Assembly (NCBI GenBank): GCA_013350335.1
Contig: CM023542.1
Span: forward strand, 7,860,025-7,924,024
Length of the DNA stretch: 64,000 nt
Reading direction: 5' to 3'
DNA from: Chimonanthus salicifolius
Lineage: Eukaryota > Streptophyta > Magnoliopsida > Laurales > Calycanthaceae
How positions within the stretch are numbered: the stretch's first letter is position 1; every line of letters starts with the position of its first letter. Positions 48,273-59,453 of this stretch are shown piece by piece. A model generated the notes under the pieces. It searched no databases. It was not told the origin of the DNA and worked only from the letters and a program-made list of their open reading frames with translations. The translations under genes and the position numbers were made by a program.

Positions 48273-48650
48273 AACCCCATAATACAATTGCAAGACACCC
48301 TCCTATAAATTTAGCTTAAATAGGATGATAGCAGGGCTGGCCCTCAGATCCCCTAAAGTCTCTAAGACCTTAGACAGAATGAGATTTGAGGGGCCTTTTG
48401 TGATCGGTACATTAAGAAGCTCTTTCTGCCCAGGAGTCCTAAACGGCAGCCTACGTCGCCTATGCCCAGGCCCTTGATGATAGCATCACATATTCAATGG
48501 CTAAAACTAAAAAAGAAGAATTGTTCAAAACTAATATTCTCTCTCTCCCTCTGTTTATATTTTCAAGTACATTCAACCTTTCTCCGCTTGAATTCCCAAG
48601 CTCCTCTCTTCCTCTCTATCTAGCCTTTAGAACATCTAATGTTGTTTGAT

Positions 48651-49586
48651 CTATACCAGACTATTGAGTCTGACTCGAGTCTTGATATACCCACCAAGAA
48701 GATCAGCCAAGGCGTTCTTATCTATTGTCTCATGGTGAAAGCTCTTACAGGCGAAGTATAATATGCTCTGTATAAGCAACCACCCCAAAACCAGAGCCAT
48801 CTGTAGAACCAAGAAGAGCACCCTCCACCCAATCTTCTCCCATGTCGCATATCGAACATCATCTCCGTATACCACGATCTGAGCGAACGACGATGAAATC
48901 ATCCCCGACAGGACTATATAGATCGCCGTCATCAACATTGCTTCGGCCATCTTCCCCTTCAACAGTGCTCTGCTCTTGTTTATGGCTGTAAGCCCGCCCA
49001 CCGGCTCCAGCACCGACACCACACTCGCCAACTGCCACACCATCGTCACATACACATGGACGACGGTGCAGAATAGAATGACTGCGACGATGGCAACAGT
49101 AGCGACAGGTGAGATGGTTTGATAGTTCATTAAGATGATAACGATGGGAATGCCAGAGTAAAGAATGGTGTGGTAGAGAATTACGAAGAGGGACACCCAG
49201 AGTACGGTGACGATTAGGCGGGAGAAGACGCGGGGGACGGCGGAGATGATGGTGGAGAAGGTGGTGGTTAAGGAGATATAGATGGCGGCGACGGTGAATA
49301 CGGTGGCTGCGAGGGCGAAGAGGTAGCAGACAAAGATGGCGAAGAGATAGAGGAATTGGGACAAGAGGAAGAGGATGTAGAAGAGGGTGACGGACTTGGG
49401 TCGGAAGAAGGAGGTTACAGGTTGGAGGATGTAAGCATGTGACAAGATAACAAGGCTGACAGGCATTACGAAGCAGAGGGCAATGGAAGAGAAGATCTTG
49501 GGACATGAATTAACGATTTTTGCCGCATGAACTATGATTGTTATAATGGTCCAGTACTGGAACTCCTCACTTTTTATGGAATCCAT
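48651..49586 (-). CDS. Multi-pass membrane protein, copy B (311 aa, single exon)
   Basis: One uninterrupted frame starts MDSIKSEEFQYWTIITIIVH and ends CKSFHHETIDKNALADLLGGYIK with a short basic tail. It aligns along its whole length with copy A at 39384-40340: both have (S/D)EEFQ(Y/F)W at the N-terminus, a Tyr/Leu-rich membrane region near residues 70-100, AAIYISLTTTFSTIISAVPR (A: ASIYISFPTTFSTILFALPR), SVVSVLEPVGG and the FHHE motif. About six hydrophobic spans are visible. This gene is richer in G+C at third positions than copy A. The family is plant-specific as far as I know and has no proven role. The pair is a dispersed tandem duplication with transposons in between. Confidence 0.84.
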   Translation of the reverse strand: MDSIKSEEFQYWTIITIIVHAAKIVNSCPKIFSSIALCFVMPVSLVILSHAYILQPVTSFFRPKSVTLFYILFLLSQFLYLFAIFVCYLFALAATVFTVAAIYISLTTTFSTIISAVPRVFSRLIVTVLWVSLFVILYHTILYSGIPIVIILMNYQTISPVATVAIVAVILFCTVVHVYVTMVWQLASVVSVLEPVGGLTAINKSRALLKGKMAEAMLMTAIYIVLSGMISSSFAQIVVYGDDVRYATWEKIGWRVLFLVLQMALVLGWLLIQSILYFACKSFHHETIDKNALADLLGGYIKTRVRLNSLV

Positions 49587-49689
49587 CGTCTTCTCTACAG
49601 CTCTGCTATTCCCTCTCTAAGGAGAAGGTACAGAGAGACAGAGATGGTGGGTCTTTTTCTCTTGTTGTGGTTGGATCTTTAAGGGTATA

Positions 49690-51335
49690 ATCTTTTTAAG
49701 TTATGGTTTGAAAGAAGAAGAAAATTGAAAATTACAGCTGACAAAGCCCAAAATAGGGAACTGAAGGTTGGGATATTAACAGAGCCAGTTGTAATTTGTT
49801 TAGTTTATAGGGTGGATGGGTCTGTGAGTTAACGGGGATATTGACTGCTATTGATATTTTGTTAATAAAAATGTGATAAATTTGAAAATATCACTGATAT
49901 TTATGATATTGTTTGTATGTTGGGATGGGTTGAGTAAAGTATATACTAATCCACTTTAAAATCAATATTTTTAAATTTAAATCTGACTCGATCTAAAGTA
50001 CTATAAATATTCGTCCTTTGATAATCGACTCTAATTGAGAAAGAGTACCCAAAATTTAAAAATTAGACTAAAGAATCTGTCATTTTTAATAGATTTCAGA
50101 AAAAAACTTAACCATGAAAAATCTATCATAAATTCAAAAATGGAAATAAAATAGAATATCCTACAAATTTGAAAAATGAATACGTCTAAGATAAAAGAAA
50201 TAAAATTTGTTTATATAATTGCATGAGAGAGACAACTAAGGATCTTTATTCTATTCAGGACTATTTTTTCTACAAGCACACTAACTCTAACATACTCATC
50301 CCTATTCTCAAATCTCAATGATTCTAGATACCAAACGGGGTGTAAGTTTTATAAAGTATCTCCATGTAATTATATATAATAGAATGTTATATCTTTTAAA
50401 AAATATTTTGACTTGAGCCTCAGATTTTTTTTTTTTCTGCATAACCTAATTCAAACCAAGAAGATGTTGAGTCTTCAAAGTTCAAACTTTGAAAGGATCT
50501 GACCCCAATAAATTCTTGGAGTGAGCAAGGTTTACTAAATCATAATTTTGTATACATGAATTTCAATAATTAGTCTGGTTCCAACATTTAAATGCTCAAA
50601 TAAATTTTAAAAGAATTCTAAGAGTGAAGCTCTCAAGACACTTTTATTGAAAGATATTTGGATGTTTTTTAACAAATAAGTGGGGTGCATTGGCTATTTA
50701 ATTATGATGCAACTAAAAGGGGTTTATTTTGCAATAAATTGAAAATATGGATCTTTCCAACTGAGCCAAAGAAAGGGAATGTGCAAAAATTATCCCCTTT
50801 AGATCTCTAAGATGTTGTTTATGGCCCTAACTTCGGTTATATCTTTGGAGGTATGATGGACCCATATGTATTCACAAGTGTCAGACCTCTATTGCGATGA
50901 TTTTGGCGTCCATCAACGACTAGGGTATTTTCGGTACTTGAAAAATACATTAGAAGTCATAAGTGCTATATATATTTCTCTTGTGCAAAACCCTAAAATT
51001 ATGATATAATTTGTGACTTTGCATCAATAGAAATTGTTGCAACACGTATATCGTTGTCTCGTGTATGATTTGATTCTTTTTTTTCTTCTTTCTCTCTTTT
51101 ACTCTATTGTTTGTGTGTTTATTGTCTCAATCGTAGAATTATTTGGTTGTTTCCGCACAATAAATATTAATGAAGATATCCAAGAAAATTCTTTCCAAGA
51201 TTTATGAAAGCTTATATTAGCAGTATTGACAAGTGGTGCTAACAAAGAAGTTTCCCTCAAAGTTTTGGGAAATCTATAAATGAATGGTAAGTAGAACTGT
51301 CAAACTGTAGGTGCCGATCATCTCCTAATTCCCAG
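49690..51335. other. Spacer upstream of gene B, no gene seen
   Basis: The first few hundred bases should hold the promoter of the minus-strand gene B. The rest is AT-rich, with no supported frame or element. Confidence 0.4.
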
Positions 51336-51342
51336 AAATCTC

Positions 51343-51428
51343 TAAACTACTCTTCTATACAAAATATATACTAAACTACCCCTTATATACAAAATATATA
51401 CTAAGCTACCCTTACATACAAAATACAA
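51343..51428 (+). repeat. Three-copy tandem repeat of about 29 bp
   Basis: CTAAACTACTCTTCTATACA, CTAAACTACCCCTTATATAC and CTAAGCTACCCTTACATACA start successive units at about 51343, 51372 and 51401. Each continues with AAAATA(TA). Confidence 0.8.
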
Positions 51429-51462
51429 TTATCTAACAAGTGGAAGTATCAACCGTCTCTAT

Positions 51463-51570
51463 CAGGGTCGAGATATTGGCCGATAGCTGATATATATCAC
51501 CGATATTGATATGTTTTTTAAAAAAAAAAAAAGAGAAAAATATCGGCCGATAACGATTTTTTCACCCCTG
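51463..51570. mobile_element. hAT-type MITE, shortest TATCGGCCGATA copy (108 bp)
   Basis: The ends CAGGGTCGAGATATTGGCCG and ATTTTTTCACCCCTG are flanked by gtctctat (51455-51462) and gtctctac (51571-51578), an 8-bp duplication with one mismatch. ATATCGGCCGATAACG lies near the right end, and an A-run occupies the centre. Confidence 0.8.
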
Positions 51571-51579
51571 GTCTCTACT

Positions 51580-52490
51580 TTGAAAAGGAGCTGCCAAACA
51601 CGGCTAAGATTCTGAAAAATCATAAAATATTTACTTCCAAATTCTGTTGTAAACTTGATTGAATAATGAAAATAATTATGTAAATGAGTTGCTATATGTT
51701 GTAAGAATACAAGAAACTAATAATTAATATAAAATGACAGGAATTGCAAGGTAATAGAATAGCCATACAGGCATACACCATTTTTCAGTGTGTAGTTTCC
51801 TGTGTGACCCTCTATCCATTAAAGATTCAGCCCCAGAAAATAGTATACCAAATCAAATCATGATAGCCTTAATGGTGGATTATAGACTCTGTACTGACTA
51901 ACAATGCTTAGTAATTGCAAGCCTGAACTCTGATGTTGGAGGATAGAACAGTACAACACTAAATTTAGATGACAATTAGACTTTGTCCATCCAAATGTTT
52001 GAATTCAACCATTTAAAAACAAGAATTTTGAGGAAAGATGATGGTGTTTCTTCCTCCAAATTTAAGATTAGGTGTTTAAAAAAAACTGGGTAACTCAAAA
52101 TTAGACATGATATCAACTTCGAGTGGCCTTCTATGTGACATTATTTTCCAGAAGAAGAGTGGACATGGAAGCTTATTTCAGTAGTCTTCTTTTTTAGGGT
52201 TTTTATATTAACAGGAAGGTCCTCGTGAAATTTCAGGGCTTCTAACACAAAAATATTGGAAATTTAACTTCAGTTCGTAGAAAAGGTAGAACATCTGGCA
52301 TTGGTCCTCTTTGGGTTGAAGAGGGTAAAAAAGGTGTGTAACTTCTTGTAAAAGTCATGACATTTAGTATCATCAAGTTTAAGTATTTTTCCCAGATAAG
52401 GCTGCTCCTTTTAGCTTCAGGGAATGATCATTTGAAGGGAGCTCTGACCTTAGTTATTGCATTATTATCCCAAAATAATATATCTCGCCT
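51580..52490. other. Spacer, no gene seen
   Basis: No supported coding frame or element was found. Confidence 0.4.
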
Positions 52491-52493
52491 ACA

Positions 52494-52660
52494 CAGGTGT
52501 AATGTAGTTTAACTGGTTAACCTCCCGTATCAGGAAGTGAGAGGTGCTAAGTTCGAGCCCCTATGGTCTAACCTGGTGTACTCTAAGGACAATGGGTATC
52601 ACCAGTGAGGGTTTTTCGTTGGGTTTCCGGTAGTTTCTTCAAGATGGCTCAAGTTTTATA
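52494..52660 (+). mobile_element. tRNA-derived SINE, copy 2
   Basis: Box A-like GTAATGTAGTTTAACTGGTT is followed by box B-like AGTTCGAGCCCC (52550-52561). Then come TGGTCTAACCTGGTGTACTC and GTGAGGGTTTTTCGTTGGGT, as in copy 1 at 2398-2568. No long poly(A) remains. Confidence 0.65.
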
Positions 52661-52669
52661 CAGTATTTG

Positions 52670-53520
52670 TTAGTGAAACATATAAATTTATATAATAAAT
52701 AAAAATACTAGAAGTTTTAATATCAATAAAGTACTAGTTCAAACCATCATGCATATAGAACTTGAAGAGTTCCAAACTGAAATTAACAAAATGGTGAAGT
52801 TATGTCATAATTAAAAAAATATTAATATTTGTACAAGTCTCAAGTTCTAATAGCTAACCATCATTTTTATTAACAATTGATTATTTTCTATAATATTATA
52901 ATTTATTCAATCAAATCATTTATCATCACTTAAGCCAGCCAACTTTGATTGATTGGTTTAGAGTTGCCATTGCCATCTCTATTCCATAAGATGATACCCA
53001 ACTGAGCATTTGATGATTGAGTTAGGTCCACTTCATGAATCGACTAAAAGCTTGTCACAATCATAAACCTATGAATACACTCATTGGTGTAATAAAAAAA
53101 TCAGCATCATCGGATGATTCTGACTATAGATTAAATTTATTGATTTGCTGATTTTTTATAAATACTAAATATAGACATAAACATTTCAAATCCATTCAAT
53201 CACATGAAATTGTCACTGTGAGAGACTGAGAGTAATGAAGTATGTGGCTAAATGATATCCTATATAGATATAGGCTTCAACCCTCAAATAATAATTTGAA
53301 TATTCAATCAATGGAGTCAAAATAGCCACAATTCATGCCCCTTCTTCTCTGATTATGTCCACCTAACCCCTATTAATTGGATCCTTGTCTTATTTAACCA
53401 CAATCTAAATTTCATAATTCATTGATCAAATCACATGAATTTCCACTGTTAGATGAAGTTAGATTTTTGGAACTTAAAAAAAAAAACACAAGGTCCATGT
53501 AGATCAAAGTGATTTGTAGA
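52670..53520. other. Spacer, no gene seen
   Basis: AT-rich, no supported features. Confidence 0.4.
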
Positions 53521-53532
53521 GAGCACCATTTT

Positions 53533-53879
53533 CAGAGCTGAAATTTGAATCGAATCAGGTCAGGTTTTAATAAACCCAACTCAACTCATGTCAAAATTTA
53601 ATGAACCTGACTTGATCCAATCCGACCTGAATTACTCAACCTAATTCGACCTGAATTTTTGACCCAAGTCAACCTGAGTGTTGTTTTATAACTTGGTGCA
53701 CTCGGGTCGAGTCAGGTCGGGTTGATTTTAAATTTCTCAATCCGATCCAAATTTCATACGAATTTTTATTTTTCCAATTCAATCTGACCCAAAATATACA
53801 AATACATAATCCAAATCTATTGATTTTTCAGATCGAATCATACGGGTCAGATTAAAACCCGGCCCAAATTTCACACCTG
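53533..53879. mobile_element. hAT-type MITE built of CGACCTGAATT/GGTCGGGTTG words, copy 2
   Basis: The ends CAGAGCTGAAATTTGAATCG and CCCGGCCCAAATTTCACACCTG are inverted. Flanks accatttt (53525-53532) and atcattta (53880-53887) agree at six of eight positions. It is related, in opposite orientation, to 40616-40971: both share the GTTATAA...TTGGTGCAC block and AAATCTATTGATTTTTCAGA or its complement. Confidence 0.6.
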
Positions 53880-53899
53880 ATCATTTATAAGCAAAGGTC

Positions 53900-54440
53900 T
53901 TTCTAATCAAACAATCCACATGAACTTATAGTTTGCTCCACGTAAATTTCCTTGAATTTTTTATTTAAGAATAAGGCAGTATGCATCATAAATGATATTA
54001 TGTTGGGTGTAGAGTTAGGTTAAAAAGTGGGAATAAGAATCAAGAATATTAAATATCAAATCCTGGTCCCTCTCTTTCCCTCCCTGAAAGTGGAAGATTC
54101 TCACTGACTAAAACCATGGCGTGTGGGGACCCATGTCCTTAACGGGCGATGCTGATCTTCTTCAGGCATTGTGACGGTCTGTCTTTTCCCATTAGGTTTA
54201 GGGTTTTTGGCAAACTCCACATTGATTGTTTTGGTAGGCCCCACTTTCCTCCTTCCTGCGTACATCCTTCTAATGGATAAAACCACGAAAATTGTTCACA
54301 GCTTCCTTTCCCTCCATCCATGGTATTTGAGACCTCCAAAACAAGACATCTTTTCCCTACAAATTACACAAAATGCCACCATTTTTTTTTTAAATCCTAC
54401 ACCTTACTTTTATGACTTTTACTTTTAATATATATATATA
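53900..54440. other. Spacer, no gene supported
   Basis: Frames of 61-85 codons overlap on both strands at 54101-54428, with proline and phenylalanine runs but no known motif. They were not called. Confidence 0.35.
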
Positions 54441-54743
54441 GGGCATCCATCCTAAAACGGACATTATCTTTTAAGAGGTATGGGTTTTAGTGAACTTTCC
54501 ATTTTGCCCCTCATCCATACGCAGAAATCGGTTAAAATCGGTTCAGTAATTGGTTCACTCATCGGTGCACTGATCAGTGCACCGAACTGGACTCTTTCTA
54601 TTTTCAAGTGAATCGGTTCACTAATTGGTGCACCGGACATGTGAATCGATTTACTGAAAAGTGAACCGATTTCTACAGGGGCAAAGTGGGAAATCCAAAA
54701 AATTCATACCTCCTAAAAGATAATGCCTGTGTTAGGATGGACA

Positions 54744-54746
<3 letters not shown>
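54441..54746. mobile_element. MITE with CGGTTCACT/GTGCACCGA words (306 bp)
   Basis: The ends GGGCATCCATCCTAAAACGG and GTGTTAGGATGGACACTC are inverted repeats. Subterminal ATTATCTTTTAAGAGGTATG pairs with CATACCTCCTAAAAGATAAT. TA lies on both sides, within an AT repeat. The body reiterates ATCGGTTCACT, CATCGGTGCACTGATCAGTG and GTGAACCGATTT. A diverged copy is at 10457-10801. Confidence 0.75.

Positions 54747-54785
<39 letters not shown>
54747..54785. repeat. (AT)n microsatellite
   Basis: About 39 bp of TA repeat follows the MITE directly. The same repeat (54427-54440) precedes it, so the MITE probably inserted into an AT tract. Confidence 0.9.
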
Positions 54786-54788
<3 letters not shown>

Positions 54789-55784
54789 TACATAAAATAG
54801 TATTTTAATTACAACCCTTGTTTTAGATTTAAACGGGCTGACATATTTGCTTCTTCATTGAAAGTAAAGTCCAGATTCAAATTTGGATATGAATACAAAA
54901 ACTTAGATGAAGGATACCTTATTTATTTATTTTTCTATCAGTTGTTTTGGATCATAAGCTATCTCTGGTTTGTGATGGGTGGGAATAGTCAGGGTTTAAG
55001 TTTATGATGTAATCACTATCGAATTTATAATCTTATTTACCATGTGATATATTAATCCTTAGCATTTATTTTTATTTACAGTGATTTTATTCAGGTTGGC
55101 GGATTAAGGAATGCCACATTTATATTCTATTCTGATTCGTTTCCATTAGTTGATTGAACATTTGTATCCAAATCAATTTATTTCAAATTAGATGATACAC
55201 ATTATCAATGAGTGAGGCTAACCCTTTTACATCCTTAACCCTCTTCCATTGGAGAGATTATTTTTGAAAAACAAATACTTGAAATGATTTTCAAAATTAA
55301 CTTTCGAATAAATAACAGATTATTTTGCCACACATCATCTCTTCTACACCATAAATTGTTATCATTTGTCTATTTTTAAACTCATTTTCTTATTTAATTT
55401 CCAAAAAGAAACAGCAAAACTTGAAAAAAAAAAAATGATCTCTGAATATGGAAATTTGGAAGTTTCACTGTTGAAGAATGTCAGAAATGCATATGGGTGG
55501 TTCAATTTGGTTATTTTCATGGAAAGAATGGGTCATTTGGAAAACTAAGCTTCGTCCTTTTAAAAGTAACTCACAACATTCAAGCCTCACTTGAATTCCC
55601 TGTTCAAGCAAGCATCAAGAGCAGGTATACAGTCTTTGGTTTCTTCATCTCTTCTTCCACCTCTTGCTTCCAATAGGAAAATAATCAGACAAAAAATAAT
55701 AATAATACATAATGCATTTATATCAGTTCAGTCTTTTATACAAATTTTCTACTTTCGATGACAGCTCCTTCTGCCTGCTAATCC

Positions 55785-55795
55785 TTTATATAAAT
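55785..55795 (+). promoter_or_regulatory. Probable TATA box of the MADS gene
   Basis: TTTATATAAAT lies about 90 bp upstream of the start codon, at a spacing that would give a leader of about 60 nt. Confidence 0.5.
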
Positions 55796-55877
55796 TTGAT
55801 CCAATTTAACCTTCCTCCCTCTTGTGGTTTCTAGTATTGATTCCTTTGAAGAGAGATACCACTAGTACTAGTTATTC

Positions 55878-58800
55878 ATGGGACGCGGTAAGATCGAGAT
55901 CAAGAGGATCGAGAATGCCACAAACAGGCAAGTCACCTTCTCAAAGCGCCGGGGCGGGCTGCTGAAAAAGGCCCATGAGCTGGCCGTCCTCTGCGATGCG
56001 CAGCTTGGGGTCATCATCTTCTCTAGCACCGGCAAAATGTTCGAGTATAGTAGTCCTCCATCAAGGTCTGATGGCTTCACTTCTACTTTTGTTCACAAAT
56101 TTCTGCTTCTTACAAATCCAAATTGGTGCAATCTGAATTTCAGTAATCCTTGTGATAGTTCACAGTTTTATGATTTTGTTTGTGAGATGTGTTCATGTTT
56201 GTTCTGCTCTTGTTCTTACTCTCCTTCTTCTTGTTCTTGTTCTTCTTCTTCTTCTTTAGGGTTTTCTTTTCCTGTTGTCTGCACTTGTCAGATAGAGGGA
56301 TTTTTATGATATGTTGTTTGGCTGCTTGTTGATGATTAATGTTCTGACACTGTTGACTGTACTTACTTAGAGGGGTGACATTCTCGTGCTTGACTCATGA
56401 AAATCATTTCATCATTTCATGTGTGAGAATGTTTTTCATTCGAAAAAAAATCCCTGTTGCAATTTTGTTTTCCTTTTTACTTCATTTTTTTTTGAATTCA
56501 TCCATGATTTTGTTCTAGGATTGACATTCTCAACCAAAAAAATCTCTTCTAGAGATCATAATGGGTAGGGTTCATTGAGCAAACTACTATTAATATGAGT
56601 ATTTTCTCTTAGGATCAAATTTAATCTTTAAAGATATTAACTTGATATAAAGTTTGATATGGGTCTGTTAATAAAAATGAGATCAACCTTCCTTGCCATA
56701 TAGCGCTACTGTTAGGAAGGGTTAATTACAAGTTTTATTCTCATCATTCAAATTATTAATCTATAAATTTACACGCTTGATTGGATTTGATAATTTTTTT
56801 AAAGATCAAACTCTTTATAATGTTGATATTACTCAATCACCACCTGTATGATTAGTTAAATCATACGTGATTAAAACCCATATAACCATCTTTTTTTATG
56901 TGCATAAGATCAACATAATTACATGTTTAACATTAGATGTAATTTCTTCACAACTTTCCTAATTCAAAATTTATTTTTTCCTGCAGCATGCGACAGATGA
57001 TCGATCGATACCAGAGGGTCTCCGGAGTCCACATTCAAGAATATGATAACCAGGTATGGCCTTTGGTATTCATATCGGGCTAATAAGCTAAAGAGACTGA
57101 GGTTTCACCCTTCTTCATATATTTTTTTTCTCAGCAAGTATTCTGTGAAATGACAAGAATGAAGAATGAGAATGATAAGCTTCAAGAGAGCATGAGACAA
57201 TTTACTGGGGAAGATTTGACCAACCTGACCATGAATGACTTGCACGAGCTTGAACAAATATTGGAAATCTCTTTAAACAAAGTCCGGTCCAGGAAGGTGT
57301 ATTTTTTCTCCCTATACATTAAATCATAGTTAAATAGCTTGGTCTAATTCAACTAATCCATATTAGTGTTTTGCATCATCTACTATTAATTAATGATACC
57401 TAATTATAGTGTAGCAAAGGTTAAACATGTACCTAGATACTTTCGATCATCGAAATTAGAGGAAGTAATAGGGACACTAGTACTTTTGATAACGTGAGGC
57501 ATTTGTTATCATTTAAATGGTGGAAATGAACACTGGTGTCTCTGTCATTTCTCTAAATTAGGTGAATACATGTTTCGGGTGATGATAAAAATTGGAGAAT
57601 TAATTGTCAGAAGTTTGAAAGGCATGAAAGCTGTTTTTTTTTTTTTTTCTCTTTTAATCTGCAGAATTAAAACGAGTTTCATCACATTATAAAAACTTTT
57701 TTAGTGATAAATAAATTATTTGTTGAACCCTCTAATTATTTGTTAAACTTTTTTAGAACATACTACTTCAACAACAAGTGGAGAACTTGCGAAGGAAGGT
57801 GAGAATCACAAATGCCATGCATGTGTATTAGTCTCTCTTGTGATACTTAATTTAAACCCAGTAAAAAATTATGCCTAGGAAGTAATTTTTCCTTTCTAAA
57901 ACCTTCATTTTTATGTTTTAATGTATTTTGTGCAACAGGAACACATATTGAATGAGCAAAATGAACATTTGTGTCGCATGGTAACATCTACTCTAAAAAC
58001 TGAGATTTTTCTTTCAATTTTTTTCCCATTGATCTTCATTATGTCTTTATTTATTGCCTGGTTATCATGAGTAAGATGTTTATTTACTTTAATGGAAGAC
58101 TCATGAAGATATGTTTTAATGAGTTGACTAACAACGGAGGTGACTTCAGTCTTCATGTTAAAGAAACTGTCCATCAGCTTTAGCTTAGGATTATGCAGGT
58201 GTTAAAATGTGTTGGTGACCAAATGATAGAAAATGGATAACTCATCTATCTTTCTTGCTTTGAGATTTTATTTCTCAAAATTTTGTAATTATAAGTGATG
58301 ATTTTTTTTTGCTAATATAATGAGGCTGGAATGATTGAATTAGGTGAAAAATTACGCATCTCCTATCAATATGATCTCCTAATACACTCTTCCCAATTTC
58401 ATGAGGCTCAAGAGGCTCAATTCATATTAAAGGGTTAATCTCTTCTAAAATCTCTTTAGGAGAAGAGTGGTGGAATAATTTACATTTAGCACATCACTCT
58501 AAGCGTAAGAGCGGTTGAAGTAAAAATGAAGCATTTGTATACAATGAAATTTGGGGCCTTTAAAATATAATGACCCGTCCCGTTAGCATAATATTGTCTG
58601 CATTGAGGTCCATACACTATCACGACTTTGCATTTGAGTAAAGTCTCAAACTAAAGCTCAAAACGCAGATAGATGTTATCCGATGCAAAGGTGTGAAGGT
58701 GTGTGCTCCAAAGCAGATAATATTATACTAATGGGACGGGTCGTTACATAAGATGGTAATGTAAGATTCAATTAGATGATGACACACATGAATCTAGAAC

Positions 58801-59453
58801 GAAGTGCCACTCCTCCGTTCGGCATATTCTTTTAATTTCAATATCTTGTTTGGGCTAAGTTCATAAAATAAATTGAACCCAAATAGGCATTTGACAAATG
58901 ATTTGGAAATATGAGGCTCTACTCTTGTTGAAGAGCATGGTAAAAGAAAAAGGGGTAAACTCTTTTGTCTTTTGAGAATCAAATAATCTCTCTGGAACTT
59001 AATATGTCAACTCCATTCGATGAAATAAATTTCTTTCACACATTTAGATGTGACACTCATTGACCTTTAACAAGGACCAATAATATCGACCAATTGGTCT
59101 TATATATCCCAAATTCCACTATATAAGCTACCCATTTCCCTACAGCAATAGGCAAAGCTGAGATTATTCAGCCCATTAGTTTGTATAGCTTTTGAATTTT
59201 GCTCTACCTCCAAAGGAGCCCACTTTCAATGCTTTACTAGTGTATGATGGTATAGCTTACAGAGCAGCAAGCAGCAATGGAGACTAAGGTGGCAGATCAG
59301 CCATTGCTGGAGCATTTTGGAGCATTCTACTCAGATGACCAGGCAAGGAACATGCTTCAGCTCTCTCCTCAATTCCATGCATTCCGCCTTCAACCTTCTC
59401 AACCCAACCTACAAGATGCTAGTATCCAACGCAGTGGTTTTCAGCTTTGGTAA
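55878..59453 (+). CDS. AGL32: B-sister MIKC MADS-box transcription factor, six exons (229 aa)
   Basis: It is a DNA-binding factor of the MIKC type, expected to bind CArG boxes as a dimer or quartet in the nucleus. Exons: 55878-56065, 56987-57053, 57135-57296, 57757-57798, 57939-57980, 59265-59453; the last acceptor could be at 59268 instead. The MADS domain is residues 1-60 ([20 protein letters not shown], then [20 protein letters not shown]), followed by a short I region and a K domain (about 85-167). The C-terminus holds a PI-derived motif ([15 protein letters not shown], about 204-218) and ends [23 protein letters not shown] and this C-terminus point to the B-sister clade (TT16/ABS/AGL32), known for roles in ovule integument and seed-coat endothelium. 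The 162-bp third exon equals the usual 62-bp and 100-bp K-box exons joined, so one intron is missing. All borders are GT-AG and the frame is intact. Confidence 0.9.
58568..58748. mobile_element. MITE-like element in MADS intron 5 with GTAACGACCCGTCCC ends
   Basis: Left TAATGACCCGTCCCGTTAGC and ATAATATTGTCTGC pair with right GCAGATAATATTATACTAAT and GGGACGGGTCGTTA. Terminal inverted repeats are about 35 bp with few mismatches, over a 181-bp element. GTAACGACCC ends recur in many plant genomes, to my memory. No target duplication is clear. Confidence 0.65.

Noticed and set aside
54101..54428. Overlapping short frames on both strands
   Set aside because: No known motif and mutually overlapping; chance open frames are more likely.
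55878..56309. A 143-codon single-exon MADS protein
   Set aside because: The frame simply reads through the donor at 56065 into intron 1; joining to 56987 restores the I and K domains.
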